A program made the translations under genes and the position numbers. The notes below the pieces were generated by a model, which was not told where the DNA came from, did no database searches, and saw only the letters and a list, made by a program, of their open reading frames with translations. 64,000 nucleotides of DNA, taken from NCBI RefSeq assembly GCF_963678635.1, contig NC_087067.1, positions 28,584,995 through 28,648,994 of the forward strand, in the 5' to 3' direction. The DNA comes from Symsagittifera roscoffensis (lineage: Eukaryota; Xenacoelomorpha; Acoela; Convolutidae). Positions within the stretch are counted from its first letter, which is position 1. The number at the start of each line of letters is the position of its first letter. Shown here one piece after another: positions 40,696 through 54,000 of the stretch.

Positions 40696-41480
40696 TTTAC
40701 AAACTAAAATATTATGAACTAAACATAACACGAAGGTTATTTGAAGATAAACTTTTAGTGACATTTTTAGTTACTAAAATATTTGAAAAATGAGACTGAA
40801 TGTGTCTCAAAATTACTTAAGTTGAACACAGCGCTTAAATAGTAAAAATTAGATCATAATGATAACAAAATTAACCAGTATACTAATGATAGTTATAATC
40901 ATAACGAAAATAATAATCATAATAGTAATAATAGTATTAATAGTTATATTAGTAAAAATAGTATTCATTACACCGAAGACTTTAGTCAAGGTGTTATGGT
41001 ATCGTGTAACGGGGGGTTTTTTTTTAATGTTGTCTGTTGTCAAGTGTCGACAAATAACGTCCACAGTTATCAATTATCATGTGGGCTGGACTATATCGCG
41101 CTATGTCACGTGATTGCGTATGTTTGTTTCTTTATTTGTTCATCTTTATTTATTTAATTATCTGTTCTTCATTTATTTAATTATGTTTAGTTTGCTTATA
41201 TTTATTTATAATTTATGTATGTACATATTTATTTTTGTTTATTTTTATCACGTGTTTTTATTTATTTAATTATTCTTTCTTTCATTTAGTTTTGCTTTTA
41301 TTATTTCTGCGTGTGTATTTATTTAATTTATTTATTTTCATTTATTTATATTATGGGTCTGTTTGTTTGGTTATTTGTTCATATATATTTTTTCATGTCT
41401 ATTTAATTATTTGTACATTTCACTTTTTGCTTTTATTTATTTATTTATTTATTTAATTATGTATTTAGTACGATTTTTAG
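40696..41480. repeat. AT-rich simple sequence
   Basis: Runs of TAATAATAG (40850-40970) and TTTATTTATTTA (41120-41470) dominate. The frames they open on both strands encode only Ile/Val/Phe/Leu/Tyr-rich low-complexity peptides and are not genes. The region separates the protease gene from the next element. Confidence 0.7.
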
Positions 41481-44050
41481 TTATTCCGGAGACCCATATG
41501 AGTCTACATGCCAATTTATACGATTGGCCGATTGAAACGACAGGAGGCGTTTTGCTACACATACAAACACAATCTTTTGTATTTTATTATAGCTAAAGAA
41601 ATTGATCTACAATGCGTAAGTACGACATTTAGTTCTACGATTGTTATTTCAGATCCTTTGTCAATATTTCAGGCTCTTTGTCAAAATAGCAAAATTTTGG
41701 TGTATATATGTGTTAGTAATATTATGTGCCAGTCGGTCATATTTGGAAGTTTGACCTTGAGAAGAGCAAAAAGCACTTGATTTTGGAGTGAAATTTAATT
41801 TTTCAAAATTTCGAATGGAACCTGTCATGCACGATTTTCTCGCGATAACTGAAAATCCGAAAAAAGAAGTCAGAACAATTTCAGAACAATTGAGACACCC
41901 ACGCGGGAAAGTTGTAAGAAAAAGCAGTAGGAAATTGCTATTCGCAATTTCCATCACTATAATAATTGAGAGTAGAGCTGTCCCATCTGTGACAGAGACG
42001 AGAGCATTCCCACGAATTGGATTATTGCGACTGGAGTGTTATTCGGAACTGGACTAGAGTGAACCTTCGGTGGAAAGGTGGACAGCTTGAGTGTCCTAAT
42101 GGTTCACAAGAAAACTATTGTCTAGAGTATAAACTCGTTCTCATTGTTAAAACTATAAAACATTAAACTCATTTAGTTACGTTATTTAATTCTTGAGTTA
42201 ACTACCGACTGGATTATTTCCCACTTCTTGAGCGTGCTACTATGTGAGTACAAATTTAAATTCTAGAGTGTGTTTTATGATTGTTATGTTGAGGTAAGGC
42301 GAGTTTTAGGTTGATCCATCTGAAATGGATCAAAGTTCCACTGTCTAATAAAAAGTAACTTAACGGATTGTTCCAAACCGGTTTTTAACGGCGTTCATGT
42401 ATTTTGGGTATCTAGAGACCTAAGTATGGGGACGTTTCTAATTCTAGAGTGGGGGGATATTTTAGTAGTAGCCTTTAAGCTGTAACGGGTCGTAGTCTCA
42501 TGTCACAAACGAACCGAACTGGCTCCGACCGTTCTTGAGGCAGAAAAACACAAGAGATGGTGTCCCTGACCCTTGAGCCAGTGGTTATAGGGCCTATTTT
42601 TCTTAAGCCTCATGTGTGACTGTAGTAGACGAATGTTACATAGTGTTTTTATGGCGCTCATGGGTGTTTACGACATCAAGACTACGGAGTCAAACCCACT
42701 TGAGACAGCTTCGGGCTGAATGCCCATTCTAGAGTACCGGCGGTACGGTTCGACAGGAACGTGCAAACCTTCCGGTTGTACCGTGATAGCTTTTTAAGAA
42801 AACTCGAGAAAATTTCCTGGTACGCTCTCCGAACGAGGCTTAGCTAACCGAGTAAAGGGGGGCAACTAGGGGGACAAAAACACGAGCAAAAACACAAAAA
42901 GAAAAACAAAAAACCATAAAACGAAAAAAGGACAGTGACTTTGACACCAGATCAGTTGGATCAAACCTTTATATTAATTAAAATAGTATACCCATACTGT
43001 TTTACAAGTTCGATCGTTTCGATCAACCTAGCAATTTAATCCAGTAATCTTAATAAAGTGCCCGAGTGTGGGGCGTTGTCAAGGGTTTTCAGATAGCTTG
43101 GAACTTGGCTGGAAAACAAGGAAACTTGACTGGAAGAGGTGACCGGCCGAGTGGGAAACTGGTTCAGGAACACTTGAGCTGAACCAATAGGAGACTGGAC
43201 TGGAACAGGTGACCAGTCGAGTGGGAAAGCAGCCAAGAAGGATTTGACAGTTCTCGAGTTCTCAAGTTGGGCAGAACGGGTATCGTTAGAATCCACATTA
43301 CATTATAGGAGATAAGTGTAAAATTGGATAAGCGAAATCCCCCAGTTTTGAGGAACGTTTTTACTTAAGCAGGCCTGGAAACAGGTCTACGGTTTTCTCT
43401 TGAGAGGTTTAGCACCCGGCGCTTAAGGTAATTTTTAGGCTTAAGAAGGGGGGCTAGAAAGGGGGGAGGTTAGAAGGGGGGCTGGTTAGGTTAGAGGTGA
43501 GCGGTTGTAAATTGTAAAAAGGGGGGAAACTAGAGTAACTAATTAATCGACATCGTTGATTTAGTTACAGTAGCCATAACACGCGTTGGTAATAATAGGT
43601 GGATATCCAAAATTTAAATCGAGTTAAGATTGGTACGCTGGTCGGTTTGGTAGGGGGGACCGAATATAAATAGCTTTTGTGATAACCCATAAGATTACTA
43701 TTGGGGGGAGGAAAACGCGTGGCAATTAGGTACCAGACATTTTTTTTTGGACGAGAGGTAGACATTGGTCACCTCTGAATTTCAGGAGGGCTCATTTTTC
43801 TGTTTTATTATTTTTCTTACTTAGATTTTGTTGCATTTTGGTGAGGATTTGTGTTTGGTTTTATACGAACAGGTGATCACAAGATACCTGCGCACCTACA
43901 TTGAAATAGAAATAACCAAAAAGAAGAGGGGGGTCTGCATTTGGCTTTTAAGAGAGGGTTTTTGGGAAAATTTTACTAGAGCTTGAGTGGTGGTACAAGG
44001 TACGGTGAATCAAGAAGACCCTACAACGAGGAAGACACTCCGTGACGAGT
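41481..44050 (+). other. Probable LTR/leader sequence of element 2, boundaries not found
   Basis: Composition becomes more balanced and G-rich from about 42.0 kb, with no convincing gene. CTAGAGT or TCTAGAG words recur near 42055, 42122, 42262, 42412, 42443 and 42730, and GGGGGG runs lie near 43448-43526. The other LTR is outside the window, so the element's left end and primer site cannot be set. Weak frames here (for example 41815-42057) are not supported. Confidence 0.45.
43448..43526 (+). other. Four G6 runs (possible G-quadruplex)
   Basis: GGGGGG occurs at about 43448, 43461, 43476 and 43521. The first three are separated by 7 and 9 nt and the fourth by about 39 nt. The spacing permits a G-quadruplex in the leader RNA or the DNA strand. 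Confidence 0.5.
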
Positions 44051-44051
44051 C

Positions 44052-44870
44052 TTGGGACAGTACCGAAGAAGTCTTGGGACAGAGCAGTCTGGGGACAGTC
44101 TCGGGACAGTGCGGTACTGGGACAGTGTTGGACCAGAACAGTCTTGATACAGTCTCGAGGACAGTGGACAGGGTCTTGGGACAGTGGTCTTGGGACAGGG
44201 TCTTGGGACAGTGGTCTTGGGACAGGGTCTTGGGACAGTGGTCTTGGGACAAGGGTCTTGGGACAAGGGTCTTGGGACAGGGTCTTGGGACAAGGGTCTT
44301 GGGACAGTGGTCTTGGGACAGGGTCTTGGGACAAGGGTCTTGGGACAGTGGTCTTGGGACAGGGTCTTGGGACAGTGGTCTTGGGACAAGGGTCTTGGGA
44401 CAGGGTCTTGGGACAGTGGTCTTGGGACAAGGGTCTTGGGACACTAGTCTTGGGACACTGGCCTTGGGACAGTAGTCTTGGGACACTAGCCTTGGGACAC
44501 TGGTCTTGGGACACTGGTCTTGGGACAGTAGTCTTGGGACACTAGCCTTGGGACACTAGTCTTGGGACAGTAGTCTTGGGACACTACCCTTGGGACACTA
44601 GTCTTGGGACAGTAGTCTTGGGACAGTAGTCTTGGGACAGTAGTCTTGGGACACTAGCCTTGGGACACTAGTCTTGGGACAGTAGTCTTGGGACACTAGC
44701 CTTGGGACACTAGTCTTGGGACAGTAGTCTTGGGACACTACCCTTGGGACACTAGTCTTGGGACAGTAGTCTTGGGACAGTAGTCTTGGGACAGTAGTCT
44801 TGGGACACTAGCCTTGGGACACTAGTCTTGGGACAGTACTCTTGGGACATTGGCCTTGGTACAAGGGTCT
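44052..44870. repeat. 13-14-bp minisatellite
   Basis: About 60 copies of TCTTGGGACAGTRG (13- and 14-bp variants) run almost without interruption. A left part is dominated by AGTGG, AGGG and AAGGG linkers, and a right part by alternating AGTAG and ACTAG linkers, suggesting two expansion phases. Long frames on both strands here are products of the repeat. Confidence 0.97.
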
Positions 44871-45036
44871 TAGGACACTAGCGGAGAGTACTGTGATAGT
44901 GACGAACAGTCTTGGGACGGTATAAAAATTGAAGTAAAATTACAACAAGTGTGTTTTAAGACAGAATAAGACAAATCGAAATAGGTACGGTTAAGACCAC
45001 ATTAAGGGAAATTTTTCGAAGGTTTTAGAAAGAGAA

Positions 45037-46760
45037 ACGAGGTAACCAGAAACTTGAGCGAGCCGAGCGACCAGACGATAATGCACATTGACGTGTATGC
45101 AGACTACTTGAGTGGAATAAGTCCACAAACGACTTCTAGAGCGCTCAGGGCACTACTCATGAGAGGGGGCAGCAAGTCGGTACGTGTTGATAATAGGTAC
45201 ACTGAAGCTTATGGTCCACACGAGGTCATGCTAAATATAGATGGAATCAACATCTATACCAAGACGATGATAACATGCGACGAAGACCTAATTGGACAAA
45301 TCTATGTAGGGAAAGAGGAATTGAAAGTAAGATCGATTGGACACTGTGCTATGCTTGAAGAAGATGCAATGCACATCGGGACGGAAGCAGACGTGACAGG
45401 GCACGTGCTAGACATAAATGGCAAAAAGACTCAGTTACGTGGATTACTTGACACAGGAGCAGTCTTGAGCGTCATACCAATCGAAACATGGGAAAGGATG
45501 GGCTTTGACAAAGGTGACTTGATAGACTCGAGAATACGGCTGTCAGCTGCAAACAAAGGGGCCCTTCGGGTGCTGGGCAGGACGCCGATAATAGCCCTCA
45601 ATTTGGGGGAACGTAACCTGTGGATGAGCTTCATCGTGGTAGAAAACCTAGATGAATCTGACCAATTCATTTTGGGCAGAGACTTCATCAGGAATTTCGA
45701 CGTAACGATTGATCTAAATAATGCAATGTTCAGGATACGGAACCCGGATAGGTGGTACGCAATCAAACCGGTAAATTTAATAATGGCAAATGAAAACAAA
45801 GCACCGGTATTCTTGAGTAGGAGGGTGAGGTTAAAAGCTAATGAAGCGGCAATCGTAAGCTTGAGGATGAAAAATTATAACGAACTTAGCGATAACAAGC
45901 AAGTGTGTATAGTTCCAAATCCTAATAGTCAAAGCGCTGCTGTTTTAGGAAGATCATTTTCGATAACGAAGAGCGGCCTCTGCGTCAGTGTCTTGTTGAA
46001 TACCCTTGATATACCGATCACGATACAGAGAGGGAGGAAGCTGGGATATGCTTTACCGGTTAAAACTCGATATGAAACAATTGAAAACTCAAAACAAAAT
46101 GAAGTTGTTGATTGTCCCAACCACAGGGACAAAATTTGTATCTTGAGACGATTGCAGAGAATAAAAGATTCTTCAGGTCTTATCAAATCACTTAAGTCAG
46201 AAACGGACGATGGGCTTTCGAGCTGTTCGAACTTTCCAGAGCGACCCACACTAGATGAAATGCAAACTGATAAACCGGTTCTGCCGGAGATTGAACATTT
46301 GAGGGGCAAAATGAAAGATGAACAGCTCGAAGCTATCAAGGACGTATTAGAGCGGAACGAGGAAGTTTTTTCAAGGCATAAGGCGGATATCGGGTGTTGT
46401 AATTTTGTTGAACATGAAATAGAACTTGAGGAAAACGCGGTACCACACAGGGAGGGGGCGAGGCGCATGACCCCACACAAATCGGACGCGTGTAGAAAAG
46501 AAATTGAAACGTTACTAGAGTATGACATGATAGAACCATCCAAGTCACCGTGGGCGTGTGGAGTAGTGATGGCCAAAAAGAAAGGCGACCAGTTGAGGTT
46601 TTGTTGTGACTTTCGATACCTGAACTCCGTCACGGTGAAGGATGCCTATCCCATACCTAGAATTGATGAGAGCCTCTCGAAGTTAGGTGATGCGAAATTT
46701 TTTACGACTCTTGATTTAGGAACCGAACCAGAAACCCATAGAGTTCTCACCGATAGATGA
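45037..46760 (+). pseudogene. Duplicated protease/RT segment inserted before gag
   Basis: Bases 45037-46720 are identical, apart from a few changes, to 48984-50667 (offset exactly 3947). The copy starts inside pol, holds the aspartic protease (LLDTGAVLSV) and the first RT motifs (FCCDFRYLNSV, FFTTLDLG), and is cut just before the RT catalytic region. It reads on into unrelated sequence to TGA at 46760. One difference changes SVIP to SVRP. Directly after 46720 the gag frame of the element begins, so the junction fuses RT to the middle of gag. Confidence 0.92.
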
Positions 46761-48025
46761 CGCGGAAGATGCAATAGGCAACACCGAAGAAACGGTGAAA
46801 GAAGACTCTCAAGTAAAGAGGACATCTTTTACGGAAAAACTGGGAATAATGTTCGGAATAAAAACGAAAGAAAACGTGACTGAAGAACCAAAAGCAGAAA
46901 GAGCACGAACATTTGGGACAGTGAGCACGAAGACCTCAGAAGCCAATCCAAGAGAGGAACAAGCTAAAGCAGAGGCTACGGCCGAAGAGAGACCAATGGC
47001 TGACCATGAGGAGACTACCATTGAGCTGGGTGACTTGTTGGCGAAATTAAATCAGATTGACAAGAGACTTAAGCACAGTGAAGAAGATAGAGAAGTGATA
47101 AAAAAGGAGTTAAGATACAACAAGCACGAGTATCTAGACAGTTATTTTAACCTAGCTAAGGCAACAGATGAGAGACTCAAGGAAATGTCAGATAAGGTAG
47201 AAGCCACCAATGAAGAACGAGAAAAGAACATCAAAACAGACATGCAACAGTTGAAGAACCGATATGATGATGTCAACAGCCAATTAGGAAGCCTGGAAAG
47301 GAGAATGGACACAATGAGCAAGAGTCAGGCCGAGAGTTCGTGTGCAATACAGGCGAAGTTGGATGCAATCTTGAGAGGTTCTACTCCACAAGAAAGACCG
47401 GCAGCGGATCGTACGCAAGGCACCAGAGTTGACTTTGTAGAACCACAAAGGAACAAACGGCAATCGACACCGTTGCCCATAACCAGGGATGCGATAAGCA
47501 TAGCACCAACAGCTGCGAAAACAATAATGAAGAATGGAACGTCGAACACAACGACTGGTCCGGGAGATTCAACAGCTAACAGCAACACAGGACCGGATGC
47601 TATGACATGGGCCAGCACTTGGGAGATGATGAACAGGACTCTAGAGGCCTTCGCCACGAGGAACACTGACTCGAGCGACAGGAGAGAGGGAAAATCAAGA
47701 AAGACATTCAAGAAGCCAAAAGAATCAAAGACGACTCCGATGGATGCATTGACACTTGGGTGGAAGTGATGAGATTACATCTAGAGCAAGATAACTTGAG
47801 TGACGAAAGACAAGCATGTACAGCCATACTGAGCAACTTGGAAGGAACGGCATTAAAATGCGTGGTCGCAAAGAAGGAGGAAGAACGCGACACCGCGGAC
47901 AAGATCTTCGAGATATTGCTGAATCGATTCGGGTCAGGAATGAAGGGTCACCAAGCGATGATGCGATTTGAAAAGAGAAGAGGGACGACGAGTCAATAGA
48001 TCGGTTCCTAGATGACCTCGAGAGC
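46721..48025 (+). pseudogene. gag: Gag of element 2, start missing and two frame changes
   Basis: The gag frame starts abruptly at the duplication junction without its own ATG. Frame 1 runs from 46720 to 47769: a coiled-coil-like acidic/basic part (LLAKLNQIDKRLKHSEED), a disordered part and a Lys-rich stretch. The capsid-like part continues in the -1 frame at about 47735-47999 (TWVEVMRLHLEQDNL, CTAILSNLEGTALKC), and again in the -1 frame from about 47978 (DDESIDRFLDDLESL), joining the zinc-knuckle and pol frame. The two shifts could be mutations or sequence errors near GGG or AGAGAAGAGGG. They do not look programmed, because both fall inside conserved capsid sequence. Confidence 0.7.
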
Positions 48026-51000
48026 TTGAGAAGGAGGAGTGACCCAGAGGAGTCGACAAACAGACGGAACTTTAGCATTGCCTCGAAGTTCATTGATGGG
48101 GTGAAAAGTGATGACTTAAGGACAATGTTAGCAACATACTACACATTGTCGAAGGACAGCGCACCCACCCCAGAAGAAATGAGACAGAAATCAAGAGAAT
48201 ACATGCTGATGGAACCTAAGAAGTACTCATATTCAGAAAACAGGAACACGCAAGGGGGAAGCCAACCCCAGAGGTCGTCATGGTACAAACCTAGAGATGA
48301 TATGGACAAGCGCAGATCATGCGCGAACTGCGGGTCAGCGGATCATCATGTGGCTGACTGCACAACGTACAAACAAGGCATGAAGAGCCTAGGTTATGCA
48401 CCGGATGAAGAGGATATGAGCCAGATGGAGGAACACGAGTACTATAATGGCTTAATCTTCAAGATAGGCGCCAGATGCTTCTTCTGTAACCAGCAGGGGC
48501 ACTTCAGAATGGATTGTCCCTTGTTCTGGGAAGCGGTCAAGGACCAGAATCACCCCAAACATAAGTTGGCATTAGCGGCGGTGCAGAATCAGCGGAACAG
48601 GCAAAACGAGTTTGAATCTAGGAACTTAGGAGCACCAAACACCGAATTGCCGACAAAGACAGTGAAAGCTGTAACACATGTTAAAGGTGCGATAGAATCC
48701 ACGGCCGGGAACTCTCTAGAGATAAATTATGAGAAAGCGGCGACGGAAGCAATTGCCAAAGTGAAACAGGATCTGGCTGCGAAAGAAATAGAGCAACGAC
48801 TAAAGTTGGAGATCGAAAGACAGAATTTTAACGAAGCATTAACCGGATCGAACTCAATACCAGAGGCTAGAACGGGCTCAACGAAGACCGGGAATTGTAA
48901 CACCATGAAAATGGTGACAGGTAAACCTTTTGGAATATCGAAAATTGGAGCAAGAATAATGTCGATAATCACAGTGGGCGGCCACGAGGTAACCAGAAAC
49001 TTGAGCGAGCCGAGCGACCAGACGATAATGCACATTGACGTGTATGCAGACTACTTGAGTGGAATAAGTCCACAAACGACTTCTAGAGCGCTCAGGGCAC
49101 TACTCATGAGAGGGGGCAGCAAGTCGGTACGTGTTGATAATAGGTACACTGAAGCTTATGGTCCACACGAGGTCATGCTAAATATAGATGGAATCAACAT
49201 CTATACCAAGACGATGATAACATGCGACGAAGACCTAATTGGACAAATCTATGTAGGGAAAGAGGAATTGAAAGTAAGATCGATTGGACACTGTGCTATG
49301 CTTGAAGAAGATGCAATGCACATCGGGACGGAAGCAGACGTGACAGGGCACGTGCTAGACATAAATGGCAAAAAGACTCAGTTACGTGGATTACTTGACA
49401 CAGGAGCAGTCTTGAGCGTTAGACCAATCGAAACATGGGAAAGGATGGGCTTTGACAAAGGTGACTTGATAGACTCGAGAATACGGCTGTCAGCTGCAAA
49501 CAAAGGGGCCCTTCGGGTGCTGGGCAGGACGCCGATAATAGCCCTCAATTTGGGGGAACGTAACCTGTGGATGAGCTTCATCGTGGTAGAAAACCTAGAT
49601 GAATCTGACCAATTCATTTTGGGCAGAGACTTCATCAGGAATTTCGACGTAACGATTGATCTAAATAATGCAATGTTCAGGATACGGAACCCGGATAGGT
49701 GGTACGCAATCAAACCGGTAAATTTAATAATGGCAAATGAAAACAAAGCACCGGTATTCTTGAGTAGGAGGGTGAGGTTAAAAGCTAATGAAGCGGCAAT
49801 CGTAAGCTTGAGGATGAAAAATTATAACGAACTTAGCGATAACAAGCAAGTGTGTATAGTTCCAAATCCTAATAGTCAAAGCGCTGCTGTTTTAGGAAGA
49901 TCATTTTCGATAACGAAGAGCGGCCTCTGCGTCAGTGTCTTGTTGAATACCCTTGATATACCGATCACGATACAGAGAGGGAGGAAGCTGGGATATGCTT
50001 TACCGGTTAAAACTCGATATGAAACAATTGAAAACTCAAAACAAAATGAAGTTGTTGATTGTCCCAACCACAGGGACAAAATTTGTATCTTGAGACGATT
50101 GCAGAGAATAAAAGATTCTTCAGGTCTTATCAAATCACTTAAGTCAGAAACGGACGATGGGCTTTCGAGCTGTTCGAACTTTCCAGAGCGACCCACACTA
50201 GATGAAATGCAAACTGATAAACCGGTTCTGCCGGAGATTGAACATTTGAGGGGCAAAATGAAAGATGAACAGCTCGAAGCTATCAAGGACGTATTAGAGC
50301 GGAACGAGGAAGTTTTTTCAAGGCATAAGGCGGATATCGGGTGTTGTAATTTTGTTGAACATGAAATAGAACTTGAGGAAAACGCGGTACCACACAGGGA
50401 GGGGGCGAGGCGCATGACCCCACACAAATCGGACGCGTGTAGAAAAGAAATTGAAACGTTACTAGAGTATGACATGATAGAACCATCCAAGTCACCGTGG
50501 GCGTGTGGAGTAGTGATGGCCAAAAAGAAAGGCGACCAGTTGAGGTTTTGTTGTGACTTTCGATACCTGAACTCCGTCACGGTGAAGGATGCCTATCCCA
50601 TACCTAGAATTGATGAGAGCCTCTCGAAGTTAGGTGATGCGAAATTTTTTACGACTCTTGATTTAGGCTCGGCCTTTTGGCAGGTACCATTAAGGAAGCA
50701 AGACAGGGACAAGACAGGGTTCGCCTGCGAGTTGGGTCTGTTTCAATGGAAACGGATGCCGTTTGGACTCTGCAATGCAACAGCCACGTTTCAGCGGCTG
50801 ATGGCACACGCGTTGATAGGCGTGACGAAGAAGTATGGCAACCTGGTAATGTGCTACGTGGACGACGTGGTAATAGCAACGCCAACACTAGAAGATCACA
50901 TCGAGAGGCTTGACGAGGTGTTCGCGTGCATGAAAAGATCGGGGCTGAAGTGTAAACCATCAAAGTGCGAGATACTCAAGGACTCAATTAAATACTTGGG

Positions 51001-54000
51001 CAGGATGGTAGATAAGCACGGTATCAGACCTGATCCCGACGCCGTGGAAGCAGTCCTAACCTGGAAATCACCGAAGACGGAGCACCAGCTGATGAGCTTC
51101 CTGGGTTTCGCCAACTACTATAGAGAATTCATCAAGGGCTATGCGGACAAGGTATACCCGATGCAACAATTAATGAGACATAAGGGCAAGAAGTTCACAT
51201 GGAACAACGCGGCAGAAGAGTCATTCCAGAGGATAAAGAAAGAGCTGTGTGAGGCACCAGTACTGGGTATGCCGACTGAGAAGGGGATGTACGTGCTAGA
51301 CACGGATGCGTCGGTAGTCGCGATTTCTGGGATTCTCCATCAAGAACAAGAATGGAATGGGAAGACAGTCTTGAGACCAATAGCATACGGGAGCAAGGTC
51401 CTAAGTGACACAGAAATGAAGTACGGAGCACCGAAAGCAGAGATGTTCGCGGTGGTCACCTTTGTCGAAAAGTACAGAGCATACCTAGGCAGTGAGCCCT
51501 TCAAGCTGCGAGTCGACAACCGAGCACTAAGCTGGCTGAAAACGTACTCAATGGACCAGAGCTATATTGGGAGGTGGATAGTTCGCTTGGACGGATACAA
51601 CATGATAATTGAGCACAGAACACGAGATAAACATCAAAATGCTGACAGCTTCAGTAAGAAGACGGAGTTCTACGAGAGGCAAGAACAAAGAGAGGCGGAC
51701 AGACCTGAGATCAAAGATGGCTTCTCCTTCATGGACAAGGAAACGTACGACAGTCTTCCACTCACGAGATGGCTGGACAAATCAGGCAAACCGATTGAAG
51801 ATCATCCCGAATTGCCGAAAGGGCCTCTTGAAAAGACCATCTTGAAGAAAAGCAGAGGGATTCCGATAGGATTAATGCTCAAGTCCAAGATCGTGAGGGA
51901 AACACTCAAGGCAAAAGGTTATGATCTCATCCAGGTAGAGGTGGGAACGGTCCGGATAGATGAAGACTTAATGAGGTTGCTTGAGAAACTATCAGATGAT
52001 AAGCCCGTGATCCAAGGGAAAGGTCAGGAGGCACCGGAACTAACCATACTTCGGAGAGAAGGAACAGTGAACAATACTGACGTCTCAAAAGGAAGCATCA
52101 CTGATAGCAAGGATGTCGTGCGATCACTAGTTGAAAAAATCCCCGAAAATATTCTGGAGCAGACAAAAGTCAGGGATAAGAAAGTGACATTCAGAGAAGA
52201 GGTTGAACACCTGGGACTAGATCAAGAGTCCGGGGAGTGGTCCAGATTCATTGAAGAAGACGAAATCGGAGATGGGAAATTGTCCGGGGAGCGTGAAGAA
52301 TGGGATGAAGAATCGGATGAGAGCAGCGAAGACCAGGACAGTCTATGCATGATACTGGCGGAAGAGAAGATAAGACAACACGACAGGGAATTACAGACGG
52401 ACCCATCTTCAGGAACGTACAATCTAGAAGTACAAGAGGTACGAGGTGGTGAAGAGCTCGAGAAGATAGCGGTTTCAAGAAAGCCACTTAGGGAACTATC
52501 ATGCAACTCAAACGTCAGAACGAATCTGGTACCGGAAGACGACATGAAAATCGTGAAAAGGATGATATGTGTGAAACTGAGCGATGACATCCACAACCCT
52601 GGTGAGATGAATGGACAGATCATGGCGCTAAAGGAGCACGTTAAGGCGAGATATAGGCTGTCTGACCTAATAAGGGCCCAGAAGAATGACAAAATGACAA
52701 GTAACCTCTCCAAATGGATCCATTCGGGAGTCAAGGAGAAGGGGGAACTTGAGGAAGACAGCTACAAGATCTTGAGCCAATTCTATAAAGAAAAGAGAGA
52801 CTTACTTTATCACACAGCTGAAGGGGTGGTAGCGTGCAAGAGAAGAGATGAGGAAAAGATATTACACAAACACAACCTCATCATACTACCACAATTATAC
52901 CAAATGGAGATGCTTTTCAGATCACACGACCAGATGGGCCACCAAGGGATAGATAAAGTACAACAAAGGATACTTCATAGGTTCGACTGGCCGGGAATGA
53001 GAAAAGCTTGCGAGAGATGGGTGAATGCCTGCCTAGCATGCCTTCAAGTAAAAGACCCAAGGAAGATGAAGTTTCCCCTCAAGTCTGTCGAGAGTTCGGA
53101 ATTCAATGAAGTGGTGCAGATAGACCATCAGAAAATCTGCATGAAGGAGTCGGGTTATAACCAAATACTAGTTATAATAGATCACTTCACCAAGTTGGCG
53201 GAAGCGGTTCCGTGCCAGACAGCCTCAGCAGAGGAGACATGTGATCACCTGATAACGCATTGGATATCGCGGTATGGTTGTCCAATGACTTTCCAGTCAG
53301 ACAACGGCAAGGCTTTTGTGGGAGACTTGACAAAAGAATTGATGAAGAGATCACACATTGCTCAAGCACACTCGACGACCTATCATCCACAGACCAATGG
53401 GTTAGTAGAGAGACAGAACAGGACACTAGTCAACATGCTCAGGGTGTACTGCTCAAGATACATGACGGACTGGGACAAATACCTGCCACAGGTAGTAGGA
53501 GCCTATAATAGTACTCAGCACTCAACGACGGGTATCAGTCCTTTCATGATGTTGACGAGCAGGGAAAGGGCAATGCCTCTGACATTCTTCTACCCGGAGT
53601 ACGAGGGGAAGAGGACGTCGCCTCAAGCATACGTGAAGGAAGCGATCAAAAGACAACAAGAGCTGAACGAGCTATGTCGGAGAAACACGGCGCAAGCGCA
53701 AATGAGGCAACGCAAGAAATACGACGAAAAGATATTAAGAGCAAAGCCATACGAAGTGGGCCAATACGTGTGGGTCTTCCAAAATGTCATACCGCCCAAG
53801 GGAACAAAGAAACTACTCAAGAAATGGAGAGGACCGTTCATGATAACGGAAGTACATCAACAAGGACGGTTCTATCGCTTGAGTACAGGGCGAGCAGCAC
53901 ATTACGAAAATCTGAAGCCTCACGTCCCGTCCCCGGAGGACTGGTGCCTACCAAAAGACATGGAAGGTCTTGAGTACCTGGTGGTGGAACCAGCGTGCGA

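Noticed and set aside
40859..41456. Hydrophobic short frames in AT-rich DNA
   Set aside because: Encoded by TAATAA and TTTATTTA simple sequence; membrane-like composition is an artefact.
42720..42790. GGTTCGA-containing segment as a tRNA-like structure
   Set aside because: Only the T-loop-like word is present; no acceptor or anticodon stems can be drawn.
43948..44545. Long frames on both strands (up to 188 aa) rich in SQDPCPKT or LGQWSWD
   Set aside because: They are produced by the 13-14-bp minisatellite and change register with each 13-bp variant; not genes.
45054..45056. TTG as start of the duplicated pol fragment (also GTG at 46795, TTG at 48026 and 59334, GTG at 61197)
   Set aside because: Non-ATG starts are not expected in this eukaryotic element; the frames continue upstream or begin at a junction or stop.
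45929..46633. 234-aa minus-strand frame, repeated at 49876-50580
   Set aside because: Exactly antisense to the protease/RT coding sequence and present twice only because that segment is duplicated.
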